Of a stretch of 8,503 nt of DNA, positions 1 through 6,744 are shown piece by piece (position 1 is the first letter of the stretch; each line of letters begins with the position of its first letter). Source of the DNA: Deltaproteobacteria bacterium (GTDB taxonomy: Bacteria; Desulfobacterota_B; Binatia; UBA9968); NCBI GenBank assembly GCA_027297485.1, contig JAPUHZ010000268.1, positions 1 through 8,503 of the forward strand, read 5' to 3'. The notes under the pieces are model-generated. The model saw nothing but the letters and a program-made list of their open reading frames with translations. It was not told the DNA's origin and ran no database searches. Made by a program: the position numbers and the translations under genes.

Positions 1-1533
1 CAAGAATGGTACGCGAGCCTCGAGTGATACCGCCATGCTCATTCGGTCAACCTTCACGAGGATGTCATCCACTAAGTACGTTTTCAGGTCGGCGTAAAGC
101 TGATCATCAAGTCGCCCACCGTTTCCTTTTCTGTGCAGATACCGGGTCACATAGGAATACGCGTTAGAGGAAGGCCACTGGCTCATTAGATCCCCATTGA
201 ACAGCGCGGTTTTTTCAAGGGTGTGCATAAACATCATCCATCTGGCATGGGCAAGCTCCTCGGGGTATCGGAACCCTTCGGTAAACCGCTGTAGCCGGTT
301 TACAAGGCCCTTTTTCTGTCGCGAAGGCGGGAGGTGAAGGAGCAGCGGGTCGATCAGATCGTGGCGTATAAAACCGGGCAATAGTTTGTACAACTTCGCC
401 AGTTTATTCGCGAGGTAGTGGTCGTAGCCGGCGAAGAGTTCGTCCCCTCCATCCCCTGAGAGGACGACAGTAACGTGCTGTCGCGCCAATTGGGAGACGA
501 GGAACGTGGGGAAAACGGATACATCCGCCAACGGCTCGTCCAGGAAGGTCATGAGCTGTTCTGCGAGATTGACTACCTCTGGGCGGATGATCAGCTCATG
601 ATGATCGGAATTAATCTGCCGGGCGACGGTACGTGCATAATCCAGCTCGTTGTATGAGGAATCCTCAAAGCCGATGGAGAAGGTCTTGACACGATCTCCC
701 ATGATTGAACTCATCAGAATTGCTATGGTACTGGAATCAATCCCTCCACTCAGCAGGACCCCCAAGGGAACGTCGCTTATCAAGCGACGCCGGACCGACT
801 TTTGGAGCAACACACGGAGGTGGTCGGCAATATCCTCTTCGCTGTCATTGATCACTTCTTGAGGAACGTCCCAGTAGCGCCGCAGTTGAGTGCGTGCCCT
901 ATCAATCACAAGAAGGTTGCCGGCAGGGAGTTTTCGGACTCCCGATACGATTGATAGAGGAGCGGGTATATATTCAAGTGTCAGATACGCATTGACAGCT
1001 TCAAAGTCAATCTCGGGTGCATCCCGACCCTGGGCCAGAATAGATTTTAATTCTGATGCAAAAACGATTCCGTCCGGACCCAATCGGTAATAAAGAGGTT
1101 TGATGCCGATGCGGTCCCGGGCAAGCATTAATCGCTTCTTGACTTGGTCCCACACAGCGAAGGCGAACATCCCATTGAATCGTTTTACGCAGTCGAGACC
1201 ATATTCCTCGTAAGCATGAACGATGGCTTCTGTGTCGGAAAAAGTCCGGAACTGGTGGCCCCGTGATTCCAAGTCTAATTGAAGCTCTCTGTAGTTATAG
1301 ATTTCACCGTTGAGTATTACCCAAATGCTTTTGTCCTCGTTCGGTATCGGCTGGTCTCCACCCTCCAAATCGATTATGCGCAGGCGGCGTATCCCCAGAC
1401 CGACGACATCCTGAACGTAATATCCTTCGTGATCGGGACCCCTGTGGACCATTGTATTGGTCATGGCACGCAGGAGATCTGGTGAAACAGGCCTTCGAGA
1501 ATTGAAGTTATAGATGCCACAAATTCCGCACAT
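1..1533 (-). CDS. asnB: Glutamine-dependent asparagine synthetase-like amidotransferase (AsnB family), C-terminus beyond left edge
   Basis: The family hydrolyses glutamine in an N-terminal class II (Ntn) domain and channels ammonia to an ATP-dependent synthetase domain that amidates a carboxylate. Seen here: start MCGICGIYN places the nucleophile Cys2 right after the initiator Met, which fixes the start. RGPD is at 31-34, NGEIYN at 75-80, SDTE at 99-102, the ATP PP-loop LLSGGIDSS at 260-268, SGDGGDELFAGY at 359-370 and the conserved KVDRMSMAVSLEARVPF at 494-510. All 511 codons are open and run in frame off position 1; family members are usually about 600-650 residues, so roughly 100 or more are missing. 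It starts 8 nt after the glycosyltransferase stop, so it is probably in the same operon. AsnB paralogues in surface-polysaccharide loci often amidate sugar carboxyls, and exosortase-associated loci carry a related amidotransferase; which applies here is inference. Family assignment is very secure, substrate is not. Confidence 0.95.
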   Translation of the reverse strand, partial: MCGICGIYNFNSRRPVSPDLLRAMTNTMVHRGPDHEGYYVQDVVGLGIRRLRIIDLEGGDQPIPNEDKSIWVILNGEIYNYRELQLDLESRGHQFRTFSDTEAIVHAYEEYGLDCVKRFNGMFAFAVWDQVKKRLMLARDRIGIKPLYYRLGPDGIVFASELKSILAQGRDAPEIDFEAVNAYLTLEYIPAPLSIVSGVRKLPAGNLLVIDRARTQLRRYWDVPQEVINDSEEDIADHLRVLLQKSVRRRLISDVPLGVLLSGGIDSSTIAILMSSIMGDRVKTFSIGFEDSSYNELDYARTVARQINSDHHELIIRPEVVNLAEQLMTFLDEPLADVSVFPTFLVSQLARQHVTVVLSGDGGDELFAGYDHYLANKLAKLYKLLPGFIRHDLIDPLLLHLPPSRQKKGLVNRLQRFTEGFRYPEELAHARWMMFMHTLEKTALFNGDLMSQWPSSNAYSYVTRYLHRKGNGGRLDDQLYADLKTYLVDDILVKVDRMSMAVSLEARVPFL

Positions 1534-1541
1534 AGGGCCGG

Positions 1542-2225
1542 TCAATCCTTTAATGATGAGGCTGACCCTTGTCCTCGGGACTTAGAGGCTAGGAACGAGA
1601 ATACCTCTGCAACTTTCTTGTGATACGCTTCTGGGCTATAGGCCTCTTTGGCTAGTCGAAGGGCTTTTTCCACCAAGCACCGCGACAGCTGGGCATCTCC
1701 AAGCAATCTGAGGATTCCAGCGGCAAGAGCCTCGGGCTGCGGCTCTACTAAAAGAGCCACTTCGGATGTTAAGACTTGTGTATGAGAGACAATATTTGTA
1801 GCAAGGATTGGTACTCCGGATCGGAGATACGAATATACCTTCAGCGGTGTATTTGCCCCGGAGATCCGGGGTGAGACCAAAACGGAGGCTAGCTTAAAAT
1901 GTTCTTCTACTTCTTCAGCGGGTACCGTGCCGGGGAAGATAAGGTAGTCTACTACCTTGCGCTGTTGTGCGAGGGCTTTGATTGCCGCAATTTGGTTATG
2001 ATTTCCCCCAAGACATAAGAAGGTGACGTCGGAGCGGGTGCGAATCACAGCAGGTGAGCAATTCACGAGGAGATCCAATCCTTGGTATGGTTCGAAGGTT
2101 CCGGCGTATAGGATGATTCGATGACCATTGGGAAGGGCATACCGTTCGGCCAGAGACAAAGCGGAAACATCCGTCCTTTGAGATGACCGCTTTGTGGCTA
2201 AATTGAGTTCTCGATCAGAAAGCAT
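1542..2225 (-). CDS. GT4 glycosyltransferase, C-terminal (nucleotide-sugar binding) half, separated by frameshift
   Basis: This is the second Rossmann-like domain of a GT-B fold glycosyltransferase (GT4/Glycos_transf_1 type). Seen: the domain-opening strand ILYAGTFEPYQGLDLL (about 38-53), FLCLGG (69-74), the donor-site block SPRISGANTPLKVYSYL (118-134) followed by SGVPILAT (136-143), and SHTQVL (147-152). The 227-residue frame cannot be a whole GT-B enzyme because it lacks the first domain, which is encoded immediately upstream in the other frame (2755-2198); the two overlap by 28 nt. Joined by inserting one base, they would give about 404 residues, normal for GT4. The ATG at 2225 has only an AAGG about 8 nt upstream and is probably not the ancestral start; the frame opens just after a TGA near 2235. 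If translated alone it would be a donor domain without an acceptor domain. The fold call is secure; the sugar is unknown. Confidence 0.85.
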   Translation of the reverse strand: MLSDRELNLATKRSSQRTDVSALSLAERYALPNGHRIILYAGTFEPYQGLDLLVNCSPAVIRTRSDVTFLCLGGNHNQIAAIKALAQQRKVVDYLIFPGTVPAEEVEEHFKLASVLVSPRISGANTPLKVYSYLRSGVPILATNIVSHTQVLTSEVALLVEPQPEALAAGILRLLGDAQLSRCLVEKALRLAKEAYSPEAYHKKVAEVFSFLASKSRGQGSASSLKD

Positions 2226-2755
2226 GGACGAGCCTTGTCAATTGCAGCAACCCGCTCTGAGAGTTCAGGGCAGATTGTGATCACCGCGTCTGCTCGGCGG
2301 ACTACAAATCGTTCCAACGCCTCAAGGAACTTCACAATCGGGCCGTAGTTGTATGCCTTGAAGTTAGCAAGCTGTTGGGGAAGGCTGGAGTGCATATCGT
2401 AAAGGTGCTGGGCTTTAGCTATCGGGGCCAGGATCGTACCTATTAGCCCCGCCTCTTCGTGCGTGTGAATTACGTCGTATCTTTGCCTAACCACCCTGGC
2501 CAGGGCCAGGCCAAAGAGAAGGATATCCAGAAAGATTTTTGTTAATGATGGGCCGATAACAACGCTGCGAATCCATGCAATCCAAGGCGTCCGGTAAATG
2601 TGAAGGCCTGGCAAGGAGATATCGTCCCCAATATGGTATGTGACTAGATCAACCGAGTGGTCGAGGGCCAATAAAGCTTGGATACGACTGCGGATGCTAA
2701 AGGGCGTGCCGCGTGGAGTGAAAAAAGGCTCTGGAGCAATCATTAGGACTTTCAT
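2198..2755 (-). CDS. GT4 glycosyltransferase, N-terminal (acceptor) half, separated by frameshift
   Basis: First Rossmann domain of a GT-B glycosyltransferase that would extend the lipid-linked glycan at the cytoplasmic face. Seen: MKVLMIAPEPFFTPRGTPFS at 1-20, a typical GT4 opening with a glycine-rich donor loop; DVIHTHEEAGLIG at 94-106; YDMHSSLPQQL at 119-129; and ADAVITICPELSERV at 155-169, the end of the first domain. The frame stops at TAG after RPCFLIENSI (176-185), exactly where the linker to the second domain should begin; that domain resumes in the other frame at 2225. The ATG at 2755 is preferred over an upstream in-frame ATG at 2830 because it aligns with the family start, has GGGAG 7 nt upstream, and overlaps the previous gene's stop as TGATG. 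The longer form would add 25 residues encoded out of frame inside the previous gene. Confidence 0.87.
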   Translation of the reverse strand: MKVLMIAPEPFFTPRGTPFSIRSRIQALLALDHSVDLVTYHIGDDISLPGLHIYRTPWIAWIRSVVIGPSLTKIFLDILLFGLALARVVRQRYDVIHTHEEAGLIGTILAPIAKAQHLYDMHSSLPQQLANFKAYNYGPIVKFLEALERFVVRRADAVITICPELSERVAAIDKARPCFLIENSI

Positions 2756-3627
2756 CAGTATGCTCCCGAGCCTCTCAGGACCACCGGGATCGTCTTGATA
2801 AGGATCTTCATGTCTAGTCCAAGGGACCACTTGTCGATGTATTCTAAATCCATCCGCACCCAGTCATCGAAACTAATGTTGCTCCGTCCATTTACTTGCC
2901 AGAGACAGGTGATTCCGGGCTTGATGCTAAATCTCCTTTTGTGCGAGATGACGTCGATGCGATCCGCGTCCCGCACAGGCAAGGGTCTCGGACCGACCAG
3001 GCTCATGTCACCCTTGAGTACGTTAAAGAGCTGCGGCAATTCATCAATGCTGAAACGCCGCAGGAATTTGCCTATGGGAGTTATCCGCGGATCGTTTTTA
3101 ATTTTAAAGACAGGACCATCTGCTTCATTCAGATGCTCCAGTATCTGCTGCTGCTTATCTGCCCCATCTAGCATCGTTCGGAATTTAATCAGCCTAAAAC
3201 GCCTCTTACTGAAACCAGCCCGCTTTTGCCCAAAGAAAACAGGGCCCGGTGAGCCGAACTTAATAACCAACGCGACAGCAGCGAATAGCGGCGCCAGCGC
3301 GAGCAGGAGTGCGGCGCTTCCCAAAATGTCGATCAACCTCTTTGCAACGAGCTGCCAACTGTCCTGCGGACCGGACCGGATGGTCAGAACCGGAACACCG
3401 TCCAGCTCATCAACATGCGACCTGGCGACCCGCAGGTTGAACATTTCGGTCTGCACCCGTACAATGATCCCCTGTTCCTCACAGAGGTGCACAATCGTTT
3501 CGACCAGATGGCCGTACTTATCCATTGGAAGGACCACGAGCACTTCATCAACAGGCTCATGGGCGATTACAGACTCAAGTTCGGATACCACTAGCGACTC
3601 GGCCATTTTTTTGAATCTCCTTAGCAT
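2755..3627 (-). CDS. Undecaprenyl-phosphate sugar phosphotransferase, catalytic C-terminal part (bacterial sugar transferase domain), separated by frameshift
   Basis: Carries the polyprenyl phosphoglycosyl transferase domain (PF02397 type) that moves a sugar-1-phosphate from a UDP-sugar to undecaprenyl phosphate, the initiating step of repeat-unit synthesis. Seen: VDEVLVVLPMDK (26-37) from the preceding nucleotide-binding-like domain; KRLID (96-100) leading into a membrane helix (about 101-124); SPGPVFFGQKRAG (126-138); IKFRTM (147-152); SIDELPQLFNVLKGDMSLVGPRP (193-215) with the catalytic Asp-Glu pair D195/E196; and KPGITCLWQVNGRS (236-249). The four N-terminal membrane helices expected of WbaP/EpsE-like enzymes lie in the other frame at 4177-3575. 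With one A removed from the A7 run, the joined gene would encode about 473 residues, normal for the family. The frame has a TAA just upstream of 3627, so the ATG at 3627 is unlikely to be ancestral; an ATG at 3606 has a better ribosome binding site. Confidence 0.9.
   Translation of the reverse strand: MLRRFKKMAESLVVSELESVIAHEPVDEVLVVLPMDKYGHLVETIVHLCEEQGIIVRVQTEMFNLRVARSHVDELDGVPVLTIRSGPQDSWQLVAKRLIDILGSAALLLALAPLFAAVALVIKFGSPGPVFFGQKRAGFSKRRFRLIKFRTMLDGADKQQQILEHLNEADGPVFKIKNDPRITPIGKFLRRFSIDELPQLFNVLKGDMSLVGPRPLPVRDADRIDVISHKRRFSIKPGITCLWQVNGRSNISFDDWVRMDLEYIDKWSLGLDMKILIKTIPVVLRGSGAY
2763..2767 (-). promoter_or_regulatory. Ribosome binding site and TGATG coupling for the GT4 gene
   Basis: GGGAG lies 7 nt before ATG at 2755. 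The A of that ATG is also the last base of the sugar transferase TGA stop, so translation of the two genes is probably coupled. Confidence 0.7.
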
Positions 3628-4177
3628 CGATTATCCGCAGCACACGGTAACCGAGGGCAGCTTCCTTTGTGATACGGTCAGCCAGGGCGGCAGCATCTAG
3701 ACCCTCTCCCACAACGATGACGTTGCGCAGGTTCCTCCCATGCGAGCGGGCAAAATAAAGCACTTGTTGCCCAACTCTGTGAGAAAGCATGAGAGTGGTA
3801 AACGTGAGGACCCAAAATACGACTAGGAATCTGTTCGTGGCGAATCCGAGTTGTAATGGCCACCTCAACACTAGCAGCGTTACTGCTATCAGGATTACCG
3901 CCAGAAAAATTTCACGTATCTGCCGACTCCCATAAGACAGGCGGTGGGACAGATAGAAGCTGCAGCTCGAGAAAATCGCTGCGCAAAGCGTGAGGTAGCC
4001 TATCGAGAAAAACAGGTTTACTAACTTTATGCGCATTGCCAAGACATCCGTAAAGCTGGGCCAGGTGAAGGAGCCAGAGCTAATAGCTAAGGCGCCAAGG
4101 AAAGTAAAGCAGACGACTGCAAGGTCAAACACCCTTGCTAATCTTAGCATGGCAAAGCGTCGGAAACTGGGCAACAT
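3575..4177 (-). CDS. Undecaprenyl-phosphate sugar phosphotransferase, N-terminal membrane part, truncated by frameshift
   Basis: N-terminal portion of the initiating sugar transferase. Seen: four hydrophobic segments at roughly 16-36, 52-76, 89-106 and 117-134, then RNVIVVGEGLDAAALADRI (151-169), the first strand and helix of the cytoplasmic nucleotide-binding-like (CoA-binding/NAD(P)-fold) domain typical of multi-helix WbaP/EpsE-like enzymes. The frame leaves the family pattern after ALGYRVLRIIDAKEIQK (174-190) and ends with about ten unrelated residues at a stop inside the next frame. The switch point is the A7 run at 3612-3606. An in-frame TGA lies two codons upstream of the ATG at 4177, so the start cannot be further upstream; the ribosome binding site (AGGTG) is weak and very close. 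Alone it has no catalytic domain. It lies 163 nt after the kinase. Confidence 0.85.
   Translation of the reverse strand: MLPSFRRFAMLRLARVFDLAVVCFTFLGALAISSGSFTWPSFTDVLAMRIKLVNLFFSIGYLTLCAAIFSSCSFYLSHRLSYGSRQIREIFLAVILIAVTLLVLRWPLQLGFATNRFLVVFWVLTFTTLMLSHRVGQQVLYFARSHGRNLRNVIVVGEGLDAAALADRITKEAALGYRVLRIIDAKEIQKNGRVASGIRT
3617..3622 (-). promoter_or_regulatory. Shine-Dalgarno-like AAGGAG inside the sugar transferase frameshift zone
   Basis: AAGGAG is followed after 10 nt by ATG at 3606, which opens the catalytic frame at residue 8 (MAESLVVSEL). The A7 run lies between the two and its last A is the first base of that ATG. It could allow ribosomes to restart in the second frame, or stimulate slippage. 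It may equally be coincidence, since the bases also encode KE in the first frame. Confidence 0.4.
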
Positions 4178-4340
4178 GCACCTGTCTCAGTAGGCAAACG
4201 GTTAGTTAGTAGGCTGATCGTTGGCCGGCTCTGACCTAGTCCTTGCGGAAGAGTTGGATCTCGAAGAGTTCCCGATCTCACCGGCAAAGAAAAGTGTCAC
4301 AGAAGAGTTATTGCAGGATCAGGTCTGGGGATTGATTTTT
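4178..4340. other. 163-bp gap between the kinase and the sugar transferase
   Basis: No gene, strong hairpin or convincing promoter is visible. It is the widest gap between genes downstream of the exporter leader; the other intervals there are 43 nt, 8 nt and a 1-nt overlap. A 15-codon minus-strand frame overlaps the kinase stop as ATGA (4344-4297) but shows nothing to support expression. Confidence 0.5.
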
Positions 4341-6701
4341 TCATCTCTCCCCCGCTCCTCTCCTCTCATAGCTGCTGTAATACGACTCGTAAGAGTGTCT
4401 GTAATCTTTGTATTCAGGACTGTTAATATCTATACCGTTGAGAACGACACCCAGAATTTTCCCCTTGATATAGTCAAGCCGTTCGCGCGCCTTATGGACA
4501 ATATGGCGTGAAACCTGCTGCCCCCTGGCCACCAAAATGACACCATCGACCATTGTGGAAAGGAGAACGGTGTCTATTATGGGTAGAAGGGGGGCAGAGT
4601 CTATGACGATAAAGGGAAAGCTTGTCCTTAGAGATTCAAGCATCTGCCGCATCTTTTCGGAGCCTAAAAGCTCCGCCGGATTAGGCGGCACCTCTCCATG
4701 AGAGAAAAGGTAGAGGTTATTGACACCGGTCTTTTTAATGAATTCAGCAGCACTCCCGTGTCCTGTCAGAAAGTTTGTAAGCCCGTTACCGTTCTCCAGG
4801 TCAAGCAACCTATGACAGTGCCCAGCACGCAGATCAGCGTCGATCAATAGGACCGGCCCACCAATCTGGGCGAGGGTCATGGCGATATTGATAGCTGTGA
4901 CCGTCTTCCCTTCCTGCGGCTGAGAGCTGGTGACGAGAATGGTCTGCGGTGGTCTCTCTGTTGCGGAAAAAAGAATAGCGGTACGAATGGCCCGATAGGA
5001 TTCAGCAATGAGCGAGAGTGGATGGTGGGAGATAACTAGGTCTCTCCTCCCACCCACTGTTTGCCTTTTTGGCTGGCTGTGAGGTGGGGGAATCTTTTCA
5101 GTGTAACCCAAGTCACGCGATCGCCAATCTATCTGCTTGACATCCGGCACAACACCAAGGGTAGGAAGGCGGAGGAAACGTCCTACGTCCTCCGGAGTTT
5201 TCAGGGTATTGTCCAAGTAGGATCGAAGGAAGGCCAAGCCGACTCCGCCTAGAAGACCAACGAAGATGCTCATGAGTAGATTGCGTTTCCCGCTTGTCGT
5301 GTCCGGCCAAACAGGAAACTCGGCTCGGTCAACGACCCGTACATTAGACATCGGCGCGTCTCCCGCCAGATAGGTCTCTTTCGTCCTCTTCAATACGTTC
5401 TCATAAAGCGTGCGGCTGGACGCGATCTCCCGTTCCAAAATGGCGTATTCAACGGCCTTTTCCCGGAGAACCAAGGCTGCCTGCCTTGCCTCCTCCGTCC
5501 CACGTGTGAGAGCTTGCTCTTTCGCCTTGGCAGCCGTGTAGTCCGATTCGATCGTGCGAACAATCCGGAGAACCTCCCGATCCAGGTGGTTTTTGGCCTG
5601 GTCTATTTGCTCCTGCAATCTTATCACACGTGGATAGATCGGTTTGAATTTCGTCGCCAGACGGGCTTGCTCGATCTCTAAAGCATAAATTTGATTCTTC
5701 AGTTGCTGAATAACAGGATTATCGATGATCTGGGAGAGGAGCCGATTATCCTTTTGCTGAACAACGCGGTAGAGGGATTCAAGCTCGATCCTTCTAGCCT
5801 GAGCCTGTGTCAGGTTTCGATTGAGATTTAGGAGCCGCTCCAGCACGAGATTCTCTCCCTTCTCGATCGAAACAATCTTATGGGCTTTACGAAAACGGTT
5901 TAAGGCTCTTTCTGACTTCTCTACCTCTGCCTTTAGTTCTGCAAGCTTCTCCTCAAGAAACTGCCGGGCTTCTGTTGTCAACTCAAAGCGGGTCAACAGG
6001 CTTGTACGAATAAAGGCGGCGGTGTGGGTGTTGACCACCTCCTTGGAGAGGGAAGGAACCAGGCTGGTGAACCGAACATTTACCAGCTGGGAGTCGGACA
6101 CGGGGTAGATCTTCAGCATCCCGAGGTAGCGGTTGATGAGGTTCGGGTGCACTCCTAGCTCAAATGCTACTGTCTTTTCTTCCTGTTCACCAACTGGTCT
6201 GAGGCGCTCCTGAATCCACTTGACTAAGCTCATCTCCTGAACCCAGCGTACAGTGGATTCGACGCCCTGAAGTAGGCGCTTCAGGACCCGGCCAGGGGGG
6301 GTTTCTGCTGTTCTGAGGAAACGTGGGTCCTGGTCGAGGTCTAGATCTTCAATCACTCTGGCTGTAAGACTTCGGCTCCTCATTAGGTTAACCTGGGTCT
6401 CGTAGTAGTCGAGGCCTTTACCTTCGAAGTTTAACGCCTCGGGAACGCCGGTTATGTTGGGAGTTTGATTTTGAACGTAGATGGTTGCTGTGGCGGTATA
6501 GGTAGGAACCTTCCATAAAATAGCAAGGGCAGTGATCAAAACAACTAGGAGGAAAAAAGTCAAAATGGTCCGGCGGTACTTTTGGATTACTATCCAGTAG
6601 TCGCGCAGATTGCCTATTTCCTCTTCCTCGAAGAGGTAGTCCCCCTGCGCCGCGGGTGAGGGGGGATGGTAGACCATGCGGTAAGGGGAGATCTCTTTCA
6701 C
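4341..6701 (-). CDS. Wzc-type polysaccharide co-polymerase: Wzz chain-length domain fused to BY-kinase
   Basis: Inner-membrane protein that sets chain length and, through cytoplasmic tyrosine autophosphorylation, controls polymerisation and export of capsule or EPS. Domains seen in 786 residues: first membrane helix about 45-63; Wzz domain (about 30-120); long periplasmic coiled-coil region (about 240-440); RAEFPVWP (459-466), the proline motif before the second membrane helix (about 474-492); oligomerisation motif EX2RX2R at E567-R570-R573; Walker A SSQPQEGKT (592-600); Walker A' VLLIDADLR (617-625); Walker B FIVIDSAP (697-704); and a tail with six tyrosines (764, 767, 771, 774, 775, 778). 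All kinase elements are present, so it is probably active. The start is GTG at 6701, with AGAGGGG 4 nt upstream; an ATG at residue 9 is the alternative. It follows the exporter gene by 43 nt. No cognate phosphatase is in the window. Confidence 0.95.
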   Translation of the reverse strand: MKEISPYRMVYHPPSPAAQGDYLFEEEEIGNLRDYWIVIQKYRRTILTFFLLVVLITALAILWKVPTYTATATIYVQNQTPNITGVPEALNFEGKGLDYYETQVNLMRSRSLTARVIEDLDLDQDPRFLRTAETPPGRVLKRLLQGVESTVRWVQEMSLVKWIQERLRPVGEQEEKTVAFELGVHPNLINRYLGMLKIYPVSDSQLVNVRFTSLVPSLSKEVVNTHTAAFIRTSLLTRFELTTEARQFLEEKLAELKAEVEKSERALNRFRKAHKIVSIEKGENLVLERLLNLNRNLTQAQARRIELESLYRVVQQKDNRLLSQIIDNPVIQQLKNQIYALEIEQARLATKFKPIYPRVIRLQEQIDQAKNHLDREVLRIVRTIESDYTAAKAKEQALTRGTEEARQAALVLREKAVEYAILEREIASSRTLYENVLKRTKETYLAGDAPMSNVRVVDRAEFPVWPDTTSGKRNLLMSIFVGLLGGVGLAFLRSYLDNTLKTPEDVGRFLRLPTLGVVPDVKQIDWRSRDLGYTEKIPPPHSQPKRQTVGGRRDLVISHHPLSLIAESYRAIRTAILFSATERPPQTILVTSSQPQEGKTVTAINIAMTLAQIGGPVLLIDADLRAGHCHRLLDLENGNGLTNFLTGHGSAAEFIKKTGVNNLYLFSHGEVPPNPAELLGSEKMRQMLESLRTSFPFIVIDSAPLLPIIDTVLLSTMVDGVILVARGQQVSRHIVHKARERLDYIKGKILGVVLNGIDINSPEYKDYRHSYESYYSSYERRGAGER

Positions 6702-6705
6702 TTTT

Positions 6706-6712
6706 CCCCTCT
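6706..6712 (-). promoter_or_regulatory. Ribosome binding site supporting the GTG start of the Wzc-type kinase
   Basis: AGAGGGG lies 4 nt before GTG at 6701. No in-frame ATG upstream is available, and the next ATG, eight codons later, has no comparable site. Confidence 0.7.
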
Positions 6713-6744
6713 ACAAATTGAAGCCGGGAAAATGAACATTAGAA

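Noticed and set aside
475..1485. Four short plus-strand open frames.
   Set aside because: All are antisense to the amidotransferase, whose motifs are continuous across the region.
2795..3700. A 301-codon open frame on the plus strand, antisense to the sugar transferase.
   Set aside because: It is serine- and arginine-rich with no recognisable domain, lies wholly opposite a strongly conserved catalytic domain, and has no neighbours on its strand. Best read as a shadow of the real gene.
4178..4340. Imperfect pairing between TTTGCCGG and CCGGCCAA in the gap after the kinase, considered as a terminator.
   Set aside because: The stem is short and mismatched, the loop is long, and no T tract follows on the minus strand.
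4297..4344. A 15-codon minus-strand frame (MKKSIPRPDPAITLL) overlapping the kinase stop as ATGA.
   Set aside because: The purine-rich stretch before it is explained by the kinase's own C-terminal codons (ERRGAGER), and there is no attenuator-like structure downstream.
4221..4511. A 96-codon plus-strand frame rich in acidic residues at its start.
   Set aside because: More than half lies antisense to the kinase C-terminus; no ribosome binding site or family resemblance.
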